Origin: Brevibacillus choshinensis | Lineage (GTDB): Bacteria > Bacillota > Bacilli > Brevibacillales > Brevibacillaceae | DNA: 64,000 nt | Assembly: GCF_001420695.1 (NCBI RefSeq) | Contig: NZ_LJJB01000013.1 | Location: 124,065 to 188,064 of the forward strand | Direction: 5' to 3' | Shown: piece by piece, positions 18,008 to 26,962 of the stretch | How the letters are laid out: each line of letters opens with the position of its first letter | How positions within the stretch are numbered: the stretch's first letter is position 1 | The notes under the pieces: model-generated | Seen by the model: only the letters and a program-made list of their open reading frames with translations | Database searches by the model: none | Told to the model about the DNA's origin: nothing | Made by a program: the position numbers and the translations under genes

Positions 18008-19384
18008 ATGATCCAGGCTACGACTTTGATGAAAGGTAATGTAAGCTCTATGAAAGAAATTTCTGCTCGTACCAATAAAAATGTCCGAATGATTCTCATC
18101 GTGGCGATCATGTTGAGCTTGTGCTTCATGTTTGCCAATATTTTACTTACCTATGACAGTACCATTCGGACCGTAGAGATATCCATTTCCACTCAAAGCA
18201 TGAAGACAGCCGCCGATATCGCACGGGAAGTGGATGCAGCGAGCTTCGAACGTTTTTTGCAAAAGCCGACGGAAGAGAGTACAGACTATATCGAATTGAA
18301 TCACTTCCTCAATGATTATCGAAAAAAAATCGGCGCCAAGCATGTGTATATCGTCATCATGGATGCACAGGGGAACAGCCGGGTCATGATTAATGGACTG
18401 CCGCCGGGAGACAGTGCCCAGACCTATATTGGGGAGCTCTGTACCCTTACGCAGGACGAGGTTCAGCCCGCTTATCAAGGCGCTACGTTTCATACGGGAA
18501 TCATTCATGATCCCAAATACGGTGTCTATATGACCGCAGGTGCGCCAGTGGTCAATGCAGCGGGTCAGTTGGTCGGGATTGTTGGGATTGATATCGGTGT
18601 AGAGCTTCTGGAGCAAATCGAAAATAACGCGTTGAAAAATAGCATTTTTCACTTTACAGCCAATCTGGTCGTTCTGATTTTGATCGTAGTCAGCTACACG
18701 CTGATCCGCAGGTGGTATCAAAGAGAGACACTGCGGGCTGTCGGTGATTCCGAGAAAACCTTTCAACGGGAGTTTCGCTCCATTCTTGCTTCCATTCAAT
18801 CGATCAGGCACGATTTTGCCAATCACCTGCAAGTGATTTTTGGACTGCTGGAACTAAAAAAGGTGGAGCGCGCCCAAGAGTATCTGCGTGGGCTGCAGGC
18901 CGATGTAAAAGCCGTAACGCTCTCAGAGCAGGTGGCCAATCCAGCCATGCTGGTACTGCTGCATTCGAAAGCCGAGAAGGCCCGGACGAATCAAATCGAG
19001 ATGGATTTTCACATTCCGCCAGAAGAGACTTTTGATGGCGTCCTTTCCTCCGATTTGATCAAAATTCTCTCCAATCTTTTGGATAATGCGATAGAGGCTA
19101 CGGATGTAGATCAATCCGGAGAAAAAAGAATATCGATTACGATGAGAAAAGTGGGCAATTCCTATCAATTCATGGTTGAAAACACAGGGGCGACACTACA
19201 GCCGCTACAATTGAGCAGGCTCACACAGGATGGTTACACCACGAAAGAAACGGAAACGGGAAAAGTGCGGGGGTATGGACTCAGCATCGTCAGAGAAGTT
19301 ATCCATAAATATGCGGGGGAGATGCACATCACTTCTGCAAAAGGAAAAACATGCTTTTCCATTCTTTTATCGATAGCTAACTAG
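18008..19384 (+). CDS. Sensor histidine kinase (Spo0B-type dimerisation domain, extracellular sensor)
   Basis: A 458-residue membrane kinase: TM1 (about 28-50), extracellular Cache/PAS-like sensor (about 55-205, 'KHVYIVIMDAQGNSRVMING', 'GIVGIDIGVELL'), TM2 (about 215-235), Spo0B-like helical domain with phosphoacceptor His in 'SIRHDFANHL', N-box 'NLLDNAIEA' and G-box 'GYGLSIV'. This layout is shared by CitA/DcuS kinases that sense small carboxylates or amino acids. Start uncertain: 18008, or 18050 which begins 'MKEISART'; neither has a well-spaced ribosome site. Signals to the LytTR regulator downstream; the nearby APC permease may be the target (inference). Confidence 0.88.
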   Translation: MIQATTLMKGNVSSMKEISARTNKNVRMILIVAIMLSLCFMFANILLTYDSTIRTVEISISTQSMKTAADIAREVDAASFERFLQKPTEESTDYIELNHFLNDYRKKIGAKHVYIVIMDAQGNSRVMINGLPPGDSAQTYIGELCTLTQDEVQPAYQGATFHTGIIHDPKYGVYMTAGAPVVNAAGQLVGIVGIDIGVELLEQIENNALKNSIFHFTANLVVLILIVVSYTLIRRWYQRETLRAVGDSEKTFQREFRSILASIQSIRHDFANHLQVIFGLLELKKVERAQEYLRGLQADVKAVTLSEQVANPAMLVLLHSKAEKARTNQIEMDFHIPPEETFDGVLSSDLIKILSNLLDNAIEATDVDQSGEKRISITMRKVGNSYQFMVENTGATLQPLQLSRLTQDGYTTKETETGKVRGYGLSIVREVIHKYAGEMHITSAKGKTCFSILLSIAN

Positions 19385-19426
19385 GGTAGAGAATTGCAGA
19401 TTATGAAGGAGGAAGTGGGGGGGCAC

Positions 19427-20164
19427 ATGCATAAGCAGCAGATCAACGTGTTGATAGCTGAAGATGATGAGCTGCAACAGGAGTTGTTGGAGGGGTACCT
19501 AGCCCCCTATGAGCATGTACGGATTGTTGCCAAAGCTAGCACGGGGGATGAGCTGATAGCCCAGGCGACGCTAGCGCCCAACTTAACAGCGATGATCATT
19601 GACATCAATCTGGGTGCCGGGCGAGGCGGTCTGGAAAGCTATTCGATTTTGAAAATGAGGGGAGTGAATATCCCTACCATTCTCATTACGGGAATGGCTC
19701 CTCATGCTAGTGTCACCTATGATTTGGGAATCGTAGATATTGTGGAGAAGCCATATACGGAAAGACGCTTCAGACAAGCGATGGAAAAACTGCAAAACCA
19801 TATCAACTACCAGAGTTTTATGGAGTCAGGCGGTCTCTTTGTACCTATTTTTGCGGAGGAGATCTTCCAAAAGACACCCGCCGATATATTGTACATCGAG
19901 TCGATCAACCGGACCATCCTGGTGCACACACCAAGTGAAGCTTATGAATCAAAAATACCGATCAAGGTGTACGAGAGCTATTTGCAGGACAGTTATTTTT
20001 ACCTGACGCATCGATCCTTTCTCGTGAATTTGAAAAAGATTAGCCATATCGAAGGAAGTGCCATCTATTTTCAAGAGGGCAAGGAAGGCAAGCAAGCCCT
20101 GATTGCGGAGGAAAAGACACAGGACATCGTCTCTTACTGGAACAATCTGAAGAAATGGATGTAG
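19427..20164 (+). CDS. LytTR-family response regulator
   Basis: A 245-residue regulator: receiver domain (about 1-120) with acidic pocket 'AEDDE', phospho-Asp in 'MIIDINLG' and Lys in 'VEKPY'; C-terminal LytTR DNA-binding domain (about 150-245, 'PADILYIESINRTILVHT', 'FYLTHRSFLVNL'). Partner of the kinase 42 nt upstream. ATG 19427 starts the canonical 'MHKQQINVLIAEDDE'; TTG 19394 and ATG 19403 are in-frame alternatives, with AGGAGG at 19407. Terminator follows at 20309. Confidence 0.9.
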   Translation: MHKQQINVLIAEDDELQQELLEGYLAPYEHVRIVAKASTGDELIAQATLAPNLTAMIIDINLGAGRGGLESYSILKMRGVNIPTILITGMAPHASVTYDLGIVDIVEKPYTERRFRQAMEKLQNHINYQSFMESGGLFVPIFAEEIFQKTPADILYIESINRTILVHTPSEAYESKIPIKVYESYLQDSYFYLTHRSFLVNLKKISHIEGSAIYFQEGKEGKQALIAEEKTQDIVSYWNNLKKWM

Positions 20165-20308
20165 ATTCTGTTGCCTCGGGATTCTTGGCTTCGCTGTGAG
20201 GGACTCCGCAAGTCGCTCCGCCTGGAAACATGCTTCTCTTGCAAGCTGATTCAACTCAACGGTCTTTATTTCCAAAAAAGAACACCCTAAAAGCAGGCGG
20301 GGTCTTGG

Positions 20309-20338
20309 CAGTGAGTCTTTAGGACGCACTGTTTTTTT
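20309..20338 (+). terminator. Terminator of the two-component operon
   Basis: Stem CAGTG-A-GTC / GAC-G-CACTG with one mismatch, then seven T. 145 nt after the response regulator stop. Confidence 0.65.
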
Positions 20339-20342
20339 ATGG

Positions 20343-20520
20343 CAGATAAGAATTTATTCGTTGTTTTGTTGGACAAACAAGGCTGGCTGAGGAAAAAGGA
20401 GAAAAAGCGAAGCTCTTTGGGGTAACAGCCGAGGCGGAACGGAAAAAAGAAACACGGTCTTAAGCGTCCACCTCTGAGAAACGTCACGAATCGGCTACTT
20501 TGGACGCGGTTTCGCTTTTT
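20343..20520. repeat. CAGATAAGAATTTAT element, copy 2
   Basis: Same 15-mer as at 17306, then boxes AAAAGCGAA and CTTTGGGGTAAC resembling those of copy 1, ending in the stem arm TTCGCTTTTT. The 3' arm followed by T makes a terminator-like shape. Confidence 0.4.
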
Positions 20521-20627
20521 CCATGGAGCTGTACAGGGATGACCTTCAGCAGGGGACCCAAGAAGCTGGAGCATTTTCTCCTTTTTCCTCTCCTCCACCG
20601 CAGCCTCACCGACCATGTGCCAAAGGG

Positions 20628-20654
20628 CGCGGGAGCACTTCTCGCGTTTTTTTT
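20628..20654 (+). terminator. Strong terminator upstream of the APC permease
   Basis: CGCGGG / CTCGCG stem (one G-T pair), 7-nt loop, eight T. Lies 128 nt before the permease start and insulates it, or acts as an attenuator in a longer leader. Confidence 0.7.
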
Positions 20655-20781
20655 GTCAAGAACGGCTGGTAAGGACAAAAGGGCTCCCGTTTCGACCGAA
20701 AACCTTTCGAAATTTTCTGATAGAGAGCTACTATGAACAAAGTACTATTTCTTATTTCATAGCATTAAGGAGGAGTTCGGC

Positions 20782-22131
20782 TTGGACGGTATTCAGTACA
20801 AACAAGAATTGAGACGAACGCTTACGTTTAAGGATCTAGTCATCTACGGCATGGTCTTCATGGCGCCGCTCGCTCCGATGCAAGTATATGGGGCCGTGGC
20901 TCAGCAGAGCTTTGGGATGGTGCCACTGGTCTACTGCATCGGGGTCATTGCCTTGATGTTCACGGCATTCAGCTACAGCCACATGAGCAAGGAATTCCCG
21001 TATGCAGGCTCAGTCTATTCGTATGTGAGCCGTGGGATGAATCCACATGTCGGCTTTATCGCAGGATGGCTGATCTTGGCCGATTACATTTTGTGTCCGG
21101 CGTTATTGTATGCCTTTGCAGGTGTATGGATGGCGGGGATCTTGCCACAGGTCCCGGCTTTCGTCTGGACGCTCATTTTCGTCGTCTGCAACACGTTGAT
21201 TAATGTCAGAGGGATCACGATGACAGCCCGTGCCAATCTGATCATGTTCTGGATGCAGATCATCACACTGATTGTATTCTTGGGAATTGCCGTCAAGTTT
21301 GTTTTGATTGATGGGCATGGAATGGGTGGCTTTAGTCTGGCGCCACTGTATCAGGCCGACCATGTTGACTTTGGCTTTATTGCGACAGCGACATCCATTG
21401 CCGTGCTGGGCTTCCTGGGATTTGATGGCATCAGCACCTTGGCCGAAGAAGCGCGTGACCCGGTGAAAACCGTCGGCAAGGCGACTGTTCTTTCTATTTT
21501 GTTTAGCGGCTCGCTGTTTTTAATCCAGGTGTACATGGCAGCGCTGATTCATCCGCAGTATGAGACGCTCAACCCGGACATGGGCTTTTTTGAAATTGCC
21601 TTAGAAGCAGGCGGACCTGTGTTCTACACGATTTTGATTTTGATCAATGTCATTGCGGTAGGGATTGCCGTCACACTGAATGTTCAATCGGCCACAGCCC
21701 GAGTGCTCTATTCGATGAGCCGGGAAAATCTGCTGCCCTTTGCACAAGTACTGGCCAAAATCCATCCAAAATATCAAACACCAGTTAATGCGACGATCTT
21801 TTGCGCTCTGCTCTCTATCGTGGTCACGTTTTGCCTATCGATTGAGACGTTGTACAAGTTCGTTACATTCGGGGCAATCACGGCCTTCATGATGTTGAAT
21901 GTGACGATTATCGTCTATTTCTACGGGAAGCAGAAAAGGCGTGGAGTGAAGGGGTTCCTGACCTATGCGCTTACCCCGTTCATCGGGCTTCTCATCACAG
22001 GGTATGTCTGGTCAGGCTTTGACTGGATGACGTTCACAGTCGGATTTGCGTGGGTACTAATTGGTTTCATCGTCGGCTACGTGAAATCCAATGGCTATCG
22101 AAAAGTAGCACCCGTTCTTAAAGACATGTAA
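20782..22131 (+). CDS. APC superfamily amino acid / polyamine permease
   Basis: A 449-residue transporter with about 12 TM helices and the APC N-terminal motif 'FKDLVIYGMVFMAPLAPMQ'; 'EFPYAGSVYSYVSRGMNPHV' and 'LGFLGFDGISTLAEEARDP' resemble PuuP-like putrescine/amino acid importers. TTG start at 20782 after AAGGAGG. Forms an operon with the SDR gene 17 nt downstream and lies between a two-component system and a sigma-54 activator, either of which may control it. Substrate unknown. Confidence 0.9.
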   Translation: MDGIQYKQELRRTLTFKDLVIYGMVFMAPLAPMQVYGAVAQQSFGMVPLVYCIGVIALMFTAFSYSHMSKEFPYAGSVYSYVSRGMNPHVGFIAGWLILADYILCPALLYAFAGVWMAGILPQVPAFVWTLIFVVCNTLINVRGITMTARANLIMFWMQIITLIVFLGIAVKFVLIDGHGMGGFSLAPLYQADHVDFGFIATATSIAVLGFLGFDGISTLAEEARDPVKTVGKATVLSILFSGSLFLIQVYMAALIHPQYETLNPDMGFFEIALEAGGPVFYTILILINVIAVGIAVTLNVQSATARVLYSMSRENLLPFAQVLAKIHPKYQTPVNATIFCALLSIVVTFCLSIETLYKFVTFGAITAFMMLNVTIIVYFYGKQKRRGVKGFLTYALTPFIGLLITGYVWSGFDWMTFTVGFAWVLIGFIVGYVKSNGYRKVAPVLKDM

Positions 22132-22148
22132 AACGAGGAGGAAAAACA

Positions 22149-22907
22149 ATGCGTTTACAAAATAAGATTGCGATCGTAACAGGGGCAGCACGGGGAATAG
22201 GAGCTGCGATTGCGCACAGATATGCGGAAGAGGGAGCGCGTGTAGTAGCGACCGACATCAGCACAGTAGGGGAAGAAGTGGTAGCAGAGATCGTCAGCAA
22301 AGGCGGTACTGCTGTGTTCTTTCAGGCGGACGTCTCCAAAACGGCTGATGTTCAGGCACTCATTGCTTTTACCAAGGAAACGTATGGGGTTCCATCGGTC
22401 CTGTGTAATAACGCTGCGATCAACATCCCCGGCTCGGTGATCGAGCTCGAGGAAGAGGTATGGGATCGTACGATGGAAGTCAATGTGAAGTCGATGTTTC
22501 TCACCTCCAAATACTGTTTGCCAGAGATGATCGCAGCAGGAGGAGGCTCGGTTGTAAACATGGCCTCAGCGAACAGCTTTGCTGCAGAGCCGAGACTGTC
22601 TGCCTACGTGACCTCCAAAGGAGCCATCCACATGCTGACCAAGCAGATGGCACTAGATTTCGCGGCAGACAATGTGCGTGTAAACTGCATTTGTCCAGGA
22701 TGGGTAGACACGACATTTAATGATGCCCATGCAGATTTGTTTGGCGGACGTGACAACGTGTTGAAAAGCATTAGTGACTTCCAACCGATTGGGCGCACGA
22801 TTCAACCAGTCGAAATCGCCAATGTAGCTGTTTTCTTGGCTGCAGATGAGTCATCAGCCATGACAGGTAGTGCTGTCGTAGTAGATGGCGGATTAACTGC
22901 CAAATAA
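22149..22907 (+). CDS. Short-chain dehydrogenase/reductase (SDR)
   Basis: A 252-residue classical SDR: cofactor motif 'TGAARGIG' (about 12-19), 'NNAA' motif, catalytic Ser region 'VNMASANS' and 'YVTSK' (Tyr-x-x-x-Lys). Asp in 'VVATDIS' after beta-2 suggests NAD(H) preference. Ends 'GSAVVVDGG'. GAGGAGG precedes ATG. Likely oxidises or reduces an alcohol/keto compound brought in by the upstream permease; substrate not visible. Confidence 0.93.
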   Translation: MRLQNKIAIVTGAARGIGAAIAHRYAEEGARVVATDISTVGEEVVAEIVSKGGTAVFFQADVSKTADVQALIAFTKETYGVPSVLCNNAAINIPGSVIELEEEVWDRTMEVNVKSMFLTSKYCLPEMIAAGGGSVVNMASANSFAAEPRLSAYVTSKGAIHMLTKQMALDFAADNVRVNCICPGWVDTTFNDAHADLFGGRDNVLKSISDFQPIGRTIQPVEIANVAVFLAADESSAMTGSAVVVDGGLTAK

Positions 22908-22948
22908 GGAGCAGCTCCAAGCGAATAACTGTATTCCCAGATCGTTTT

Positions 22949-23018
22949 CCCCTCCGGATCAACAAGAAAAAGGACATCTGATTCGATGACCTTGACTTGT
23001 TGAACGGAGGGGATTTTT
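22949..23018. terminator. Bidirectional terminator
   Basis: CCCCTCCG (22949-22956) pairs with CGGAGGGG (23005-23012), with inner TCAACAAG / CTTGTTGA, then TTTTT on the plus side and AAAA on the other. Serves the SDR gene and the convergent activator gene. Confidence 0.8.
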
Positions 23019-23033
23019 CTATTCTCTCATGTC

Positions 23034-24740
23034 CTACTGGCGAATCTTTAATTTTTTGATATGGTACTGCAAGCTCTGACGGGTCAGCCCCATACTTTTC
23101 GCCGCTTGGGTAATGTTCCAATCTGATGCTTCCAGCTGGCTTCGTATGTACTCGCGTTCGTAGGAGGAAGTAGCGGATTTGATGGCCCGTTTCATCCCAG
23201 TTGGTTTTGGTGGTTCGGCATTTTTTTCGTTTACGATCGTTTGACGTAAATAGACGGGAAGGTTGGCGACATCGAGAAGTCGTTGATCATCGCTTGCCCG
23301 AATGACGAGGTTCTCTACGACGTGCTGCAGCTCTCGTATGTTACCAGGCCATTTGTAATCGAGCAGGATCTCCTTGAGCGTATCGGTAATGCCGTTAATT
23401 TGCTTGTTGGTTGCTTTGCTGAAGCGGTTGAGAAAATGATTGAGCAAAAAGAGGATGTCGTCCTTGCGTTCGCGCAGCGGTGGAATGATCAAGCATGTGC
23501 GGGCGATTCGATAATACAAGTCCATGCGAAGCTTGTGTCTGGCGATCAATTCGTGTGGATCCTCATTGGAAGCACTGATCACGACGCAACGGACAGGAGT
23601 TACTTTCGCTGCGCCGAGCCTCCTGACCACTCGTTCTTCGAGAACGCGGATCAGCTTGGACTGCAAGGATAGTGGCATGGAGTTGATTTCATCGAGAAAG
23701 AGCGTTCCATCCTGAGCATACTCAAACAAGCCTGTCTGATCGGTAGCCCCCGTGAAAGCTCCCTTTATCGAACCGAACAAGGTGCTTTCGAGCAGCGTCT
23801 CAGGAATGGCCGCACAATTTACCGCAACGAAGGGGCTCTTGGCTCGTTTGCTGTGATTGTGGATGCTCTGTGCGAACAATTCTTTGCCTGTCCCGGTTTC
23901 ACCAACGATTAACAAGTCTGTATTGTGAACAGCTACATTTTGCGCCTCGCTGACCAAGTTGGTGAGGACGGTGCTGTTCCCTTTGATGTGATCAAACGTG
24001 TAGGTTGTTCCATTGCCATGGTACTCTCGATGTACTTTGTCCGAAGCAATCATCTTTCGCTTCAGCTCGATCGTCTCATAGAGGAGGTCCTTCAGCTTGG
24101 TTTCGTTGGTGCTTACTGAAAAAACTGCGATCGTCTGACCATCCTGTACGATGGGATAGGTGCTGTAGGTGACGTATTGGGGAATCCCATGAATGTGGGA
24201 GTGAGCTCGATACTGACCGATAATGGGGGCTCCAGTTTGGAATACACGGCGGTGCTCGGACAGCTCAGGACTGTAGTTGTAAGCCTCCCACAAATAATTC
24301 CCGACCACTTTTTCCTGCTGCAGTCCTTCCAATTTCTCCTGCGCTTTGTTGTAGACCATGATTCGACCTTCTGAATCGCTCATGATGACCCCTTCATCCA
24401 GAGAGTTCACGATGGCTTCCAGGCAGGCTAGTCTGGCGTCCTTATTGGACAATAGGTCCGAGATTTCCTCCATGAGCACGATGAAGTAGGATCGTTCGTC
24501 CGTGGTAAAAGGCTTGAAACGAAGCAGGATCTTTCTGTTCGAGTGGGTGGTTATGACGATTTGCTTGTCAGAAAGGGAGCGTTTGTCGGGTGGAAGCAAA
24601 TCCGTGAAGCGTTCCCCCTCGACGAGGTTGCAAAACTCGTAGGTCTTCCCACCGAACCACAAGATTCGCTTCTCTTCGTCGAGTACCACAACGGCGGGGA
24701 CTACGTCCAAAAATAAGGTGCCGATTGCTTGGGCAGCCAT
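23034..24740 (-). CDS. Sigma-54-dependent activator, RocR-like, of the hut operon
   Basis: A 568-residue enhancer-binding protein: N-terminal PAS-like domain (about 8-95), PAS (about 105-220, 'SDSEGRIMVYNKAQEKLEG'), AAA+ domain with Walker A 'GETGTGKE' (about 275-282), sigma-54 contact loop 'GAFTGA' inside 'LFGSIKGAFTGATD' as in RocR, Walker B 'GTLFLDEINSM', 'RIARTCLIIPPLRERKDDI', and a C-terminal Fis HTH ('NITQAAKSMGLTRQSLQYHI'). GGAG lies ~10 nt before ATG 24740. Divergent from hutU, which has a consensus -24/-12 promoter, so it very probably drives the hut genes, sensing an amino acid or pathway intermediate through its PAS domains (inference). Confidence 0.93.
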   Translation of the reverse strand: MAAQAIGTLFLDVVPAVVVLDEEKRILWFGGKTYEFCNLVEGERFTDLLPPDKRSLSDKQIVITTHSNRKILLRFKPFTTDERSYFIVLMEEISDLLSNKDARLACLEAIVNSLDEGVIMSDSEGRIMVYNKAQEKLEGLQQEKVVGNYLWEAYNYSPELSEHRRVFQTGAPIIGQYRAHSHIHGIPQYVTYSTYPIVQDGQTIAVFSVSTNETKLKDLLYETIELKRKMIASDKVHREYHGNGTTYTFDHIKGNSTVLTNLVSEAQNVAVHNTDLLIVGETGTGKELFAQSIHNHSKRAKSPFVAVNCAAIPETLLESTLFGSIKGAFTGATDQTGLFEYAQDGTLFLDEINSMPLSLQSKLIRVLEERVVRRLGAAKVTPVRCVVISASNEDPHELIARHKLRMDLYYRIARTCLIIPPLRERKDDILFLLNHFLNRFSKATNKQINGITDTLKEILLDYKWPGNIRELQHVVENLVIRASDDQRLLDVANLPVYLRQTIVNEKNAEPPKPTGMKRAIKSATSSYEREYIRSQLEASDWNITQAAKSMGLTRQSLQYHIKKLKIRQ

Positions 24741-24855
24741 TCGCTATCACACTCCAAACTCCATATTTTCTCCAGTCTGTCCCGTGCATGAATAAAAAGA
24801 GCGAATATTTTCACATTTCTTACGTCTAGTACGATCATAACAGACGTGTACCAAA

Positions 24856-24883
24856 TGCAAAAGCAACAATGTGCAAACGCAAA
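24856..24883. promoter_or_regulatory. Candidate upstream activator sites
   Basis: Two direct repeats, TGCAAAAGCAA (24856-24866) and TGCAAACGCAAA (24872-24883), 16 nt apart, about 190-210 bp upstream of the -24 element. Position and pairing suit an enhancer for a sigma-54 activator; the binding protein is inferred. Confidence 0.35.
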
Positions 24884-25066
24884 GATCGTCTGCGCTGAAA
24901 CATTTTGCGCCTGCGAGCGACGGGCATATCCCGAACACTGCTCTTATCTGAGAGATGGACAGGAGAAGTGGAGAAAAAGCGACTGGCAAGGCTCAGGGAG
25001 CCAGTGACCAACCCTAAACGCCCGATCTGTACCGGAATAACCGGTGTGGAGAGGGCGTTATTTTGA

Positions 25067-25083
25067 TTGGCACAAGATTTGCT
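25067..25083 (+). promoter_or_regulatory. Sigma-54 (-24/-12) promoter of hutU
   Basis: TTGGCAC (25067-25073), 5 nt, TTGCT (25079-25083): a full match to the TTGGCAC-N5-TTGCT sigma-54 consensus. Transcription would start near 25095, about 50 nt before hutU, with the cognate-type activator divergent upstream. Confidence 0.88.
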
Positions 25084-25145
25084 CTATCTATCAAGCGTAG
25101 GCGCGTTAAAGCACGCAAGAACCCACACTCGAGGAGGAAAACGAC

Positions 25146-26873
25146 ATGTCGATGAATGAAACTTTGAATTCCCAAAAGCCAGAGATTTTGTATTCCGTCA
25201 AAGCAGGGCGCGGATCTACCCTTCGCTGCAAAGGTTGGCGGCAGGAAGCGATTTTGCGCTTGCTCGAGAACAATATGGAAAATGCAGAGAAACCAGAGGA
25301 GCTGGTGATTTACGGCGGAATCGGGAAAGCGGCCCGAAACTGGGAGTCGTATCATGCGATTGTACAATCACTGAAAGATTTGGAAGAAGATGAGACGCTT
25401 GTCGTCCAGTCAGGGATGCCAGTGGCGGTTTTTAAGACGCATAAGTACGCACCTACAGTGGTCATGGCCACCACCAATATCATGAAGCCTTCCTGGGAGA
25501 CGTTCTACGATCTCCAAGACAAGAACCTGACGATTTTTGCCCAGTACACAGCGGCACCATGGGAGTACATTGGGACGCAGGGCGTGATCCAAGGCACATT
25601 TGAGACCTTGTCCGCCATCGCACGTCTCCATTACGAGGATTCACTCGTCGGTAAAATCTTGCTGACAGCAGGAGCTGGAGGCATGGGAGGCAACCAGACA
25701 CGTGCCATGGCGATGCACGGTGGCGTGGGGATTGTCTGTGACGCCAATATCGAGATTATTCGTCGACGCATGAATGTGGGGTACATCGATGTTCTTGCCG
25801 AGTCACTCGATGAAGCGATTGAGCTCGCTCAAGAGGCAGCGCGTGCAAAAAAATCACAGGGAATAGCGGTAGTCGGTAACTCTGCTGATATTTTTGAAGA
25901 AGCGTACGCGAAAGGCTTTATGCCCGATATTTTGACGTCCATGACGCCAGCGCACGATCCCATCTCCTATTTGCCAGCCGGATATACGCCGGAGGAAGCG
26001 AATGAATTGCGCCGTCGGGATCGAGACCTCTATCTCGTAAAAGCGCGGGAGACGATGATTCGAGAGCTGCGTGTTACAAACGAGTTCTTTGACAAAGGAG
26101 TCCATGCATTTGAATACGGCACCAGCCTGCGAAAAGAGTGTCGTGACGCGGGAATGCCGGAAGAGGAAGCGATGAAAATCCCAGGTTTTGTAGCGGAATA
26201 CATTCGACCTCTCTTTTGCGAAGGGCGCGGTCCTTTCCGCTGGATCTGCCTCTCTGGGGAAGCATCCGATTTGGCGAAAATTGATGAGATGGTCCTAGAA
26301 AAGTTTAAAGATGACTTGCTCGTGACGAGATGGATTAACCTCGCGAAAAAGCACATTCCAATCGAAGGACTTCCAGCACGCATCTGTTACCTCGGCTTTG
26401 GGCAACGAAAGGAATTTGCTCTGGAGATCAATGAAATGGTCAAACGAGGAGAGCTTGCAGGACCTGTGGCATTCTCCAGAGACAATTTGGACTCTGGCTC
26501 CATCGTCAATCCTACATTCGAGTCGGAGAAAATGCTCGATGGCGGTGACCTGATATCGGATTGGCCCGTGTTGAATGGCCTCCTCAATGCAATCGGCATG
26601 TGCGATCTGATTGCGCTCCAAGCCAACTATTCCATGGGAGAAGCTGTCCATACGGGAGTAACGATGATTGCAGATGGTACCGATGAAGCGACGATGAGGC
26701 TGTCAGTGTGTATGACCGTTGACTCTGGCATCGGGGTTGTCCGCCACGCACAGGCGGGATACCAAGTGGCAAAAGATGTCGCCAATGGAAAAGGAAACTT
26801 GACCAGCGAAGGAATCAAGATTCCATTATGGTGGACACCGAAAGCAACGTTCGGGCCGGAAAAGACAGAATAG
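25146..26873 (+). CDS. hutU: Urocanate hydratase
   Basis: Second step of histidine breakdown: urocanate plus water to imidazolonepropionate, using tightly bound NAD+. 575 residues, slightly longer than usual (~550), with the family start 'GRGSTLRCKGWRQEAILRLL', NAD site 'TAGAGGMGGNQTRAMAMHGG' and the conserved second half 'ICYLGFGQRKEFA'. GAGGAGG 8 nt before ATG. First gene behind the sigma-54 promoter; hutI follows after ~90 nt. Confidence 0.97.
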   Translation: MSMNETLNSQKPEILYSVKAGRGSTLRCKGWRQEAILRLLENNMENAEKPEELVIYGGIGKAARNWESYHAIVQSLKDLEEDETLVVQSGMPVAVFKTHKYAPTVVMATTNIMKPSWETFYDLQDKNLTIFAQYTAAPWEYIGTQGVIQGTFETLSAIARLHYEDSLVGKILLTAGAGGMGGNQTRAMAMHGGVGIVCDANIEIIRRRMNVGYIDVLAESLDEAIELAQEAARAKKSQGIAVVGNSADIFEEAYAKGFMPDILTSMTPAHDPISYLPAGYTPEEANELRRRDRDLYLVKARETMIRELRVTNEFFDKGVHAFEYGTSLRKECRDAGMPEEEAMKIPGFVAEYIRPLFCEGRGPFRWICLSGEASDLAKIDEMVLEKFKDDLLVTRWINLAKKHIPIEGLPARICYLGFGQRKEFALEINEMVKRGELAGPVAFSRDNLDSGSIVNPTFESEKMLDGGDLISDWPVLNGLLNAIGMCDLIALQANYSMGEAVHTGVTMIADGTDEATMRLSVCMTVDSGIGVVRHAQAGYQVAKDVANGKGNLTSEGIKIPLWWTPKATFGPEKTE

Positions 26874-26962
26874 TACAACGTTTTGTTCGGTTGTAGCATC
26901 ATGCTGGGGTGGATGGATAAATCATCCCTCCCCTCCCAGCATCGACGTAAGGGGGGAGAGAG

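Larger units (their letters stand above)
20165..20781. other. 617-nt structured intergenic leader region
   Basis: No gene here. From 5' to 3' it holds the terminator 20309-20338, copy 2 of the CAGATAAGAATTTAT element (20343 on), a long-range stem AAAAAGCGAA (20402-20411) / TTCGCTTTTT (20511-20520) enclosing GCGTCCA / TGGACGC, a second terminator at 20628-20654, and ~125 nt with weak TACTAT -10 boxes before the permease ribosome site. Confidence 0.5.
24741..25145. other. Divergent control region between activator and hut operon
   Basis: 405 nt without a gene. Contains candidate enhancer repeats (24856-24883), a hairpin ACTGGC / GCCAGT (24982-25005), a longer hairpin AACGCCC / GGGCGTT with inner ACCGG / CCGGT (25016-25060), the sigma-54 promoter (25067-25083) and a ~50-nt hut leader. 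Confidence 0.6.

Noticed and set aside
20400-20655. T-box or known amino acid riboswitch before the APC permease
   Set aside because: No AGGGTGG-type antiterminator box, specifier loop or conserved core of lysine, glycine, SAM or guanidine riboswitches could be found; left as an unclassified leader.
24940-25061. Glycine-riboswitch-like GAGAG and CTCTC patches
   Set aside because: The tandem aptamer core is not present and the region lies upstream of the hut promoter, so it would not be in the hut mRNA.
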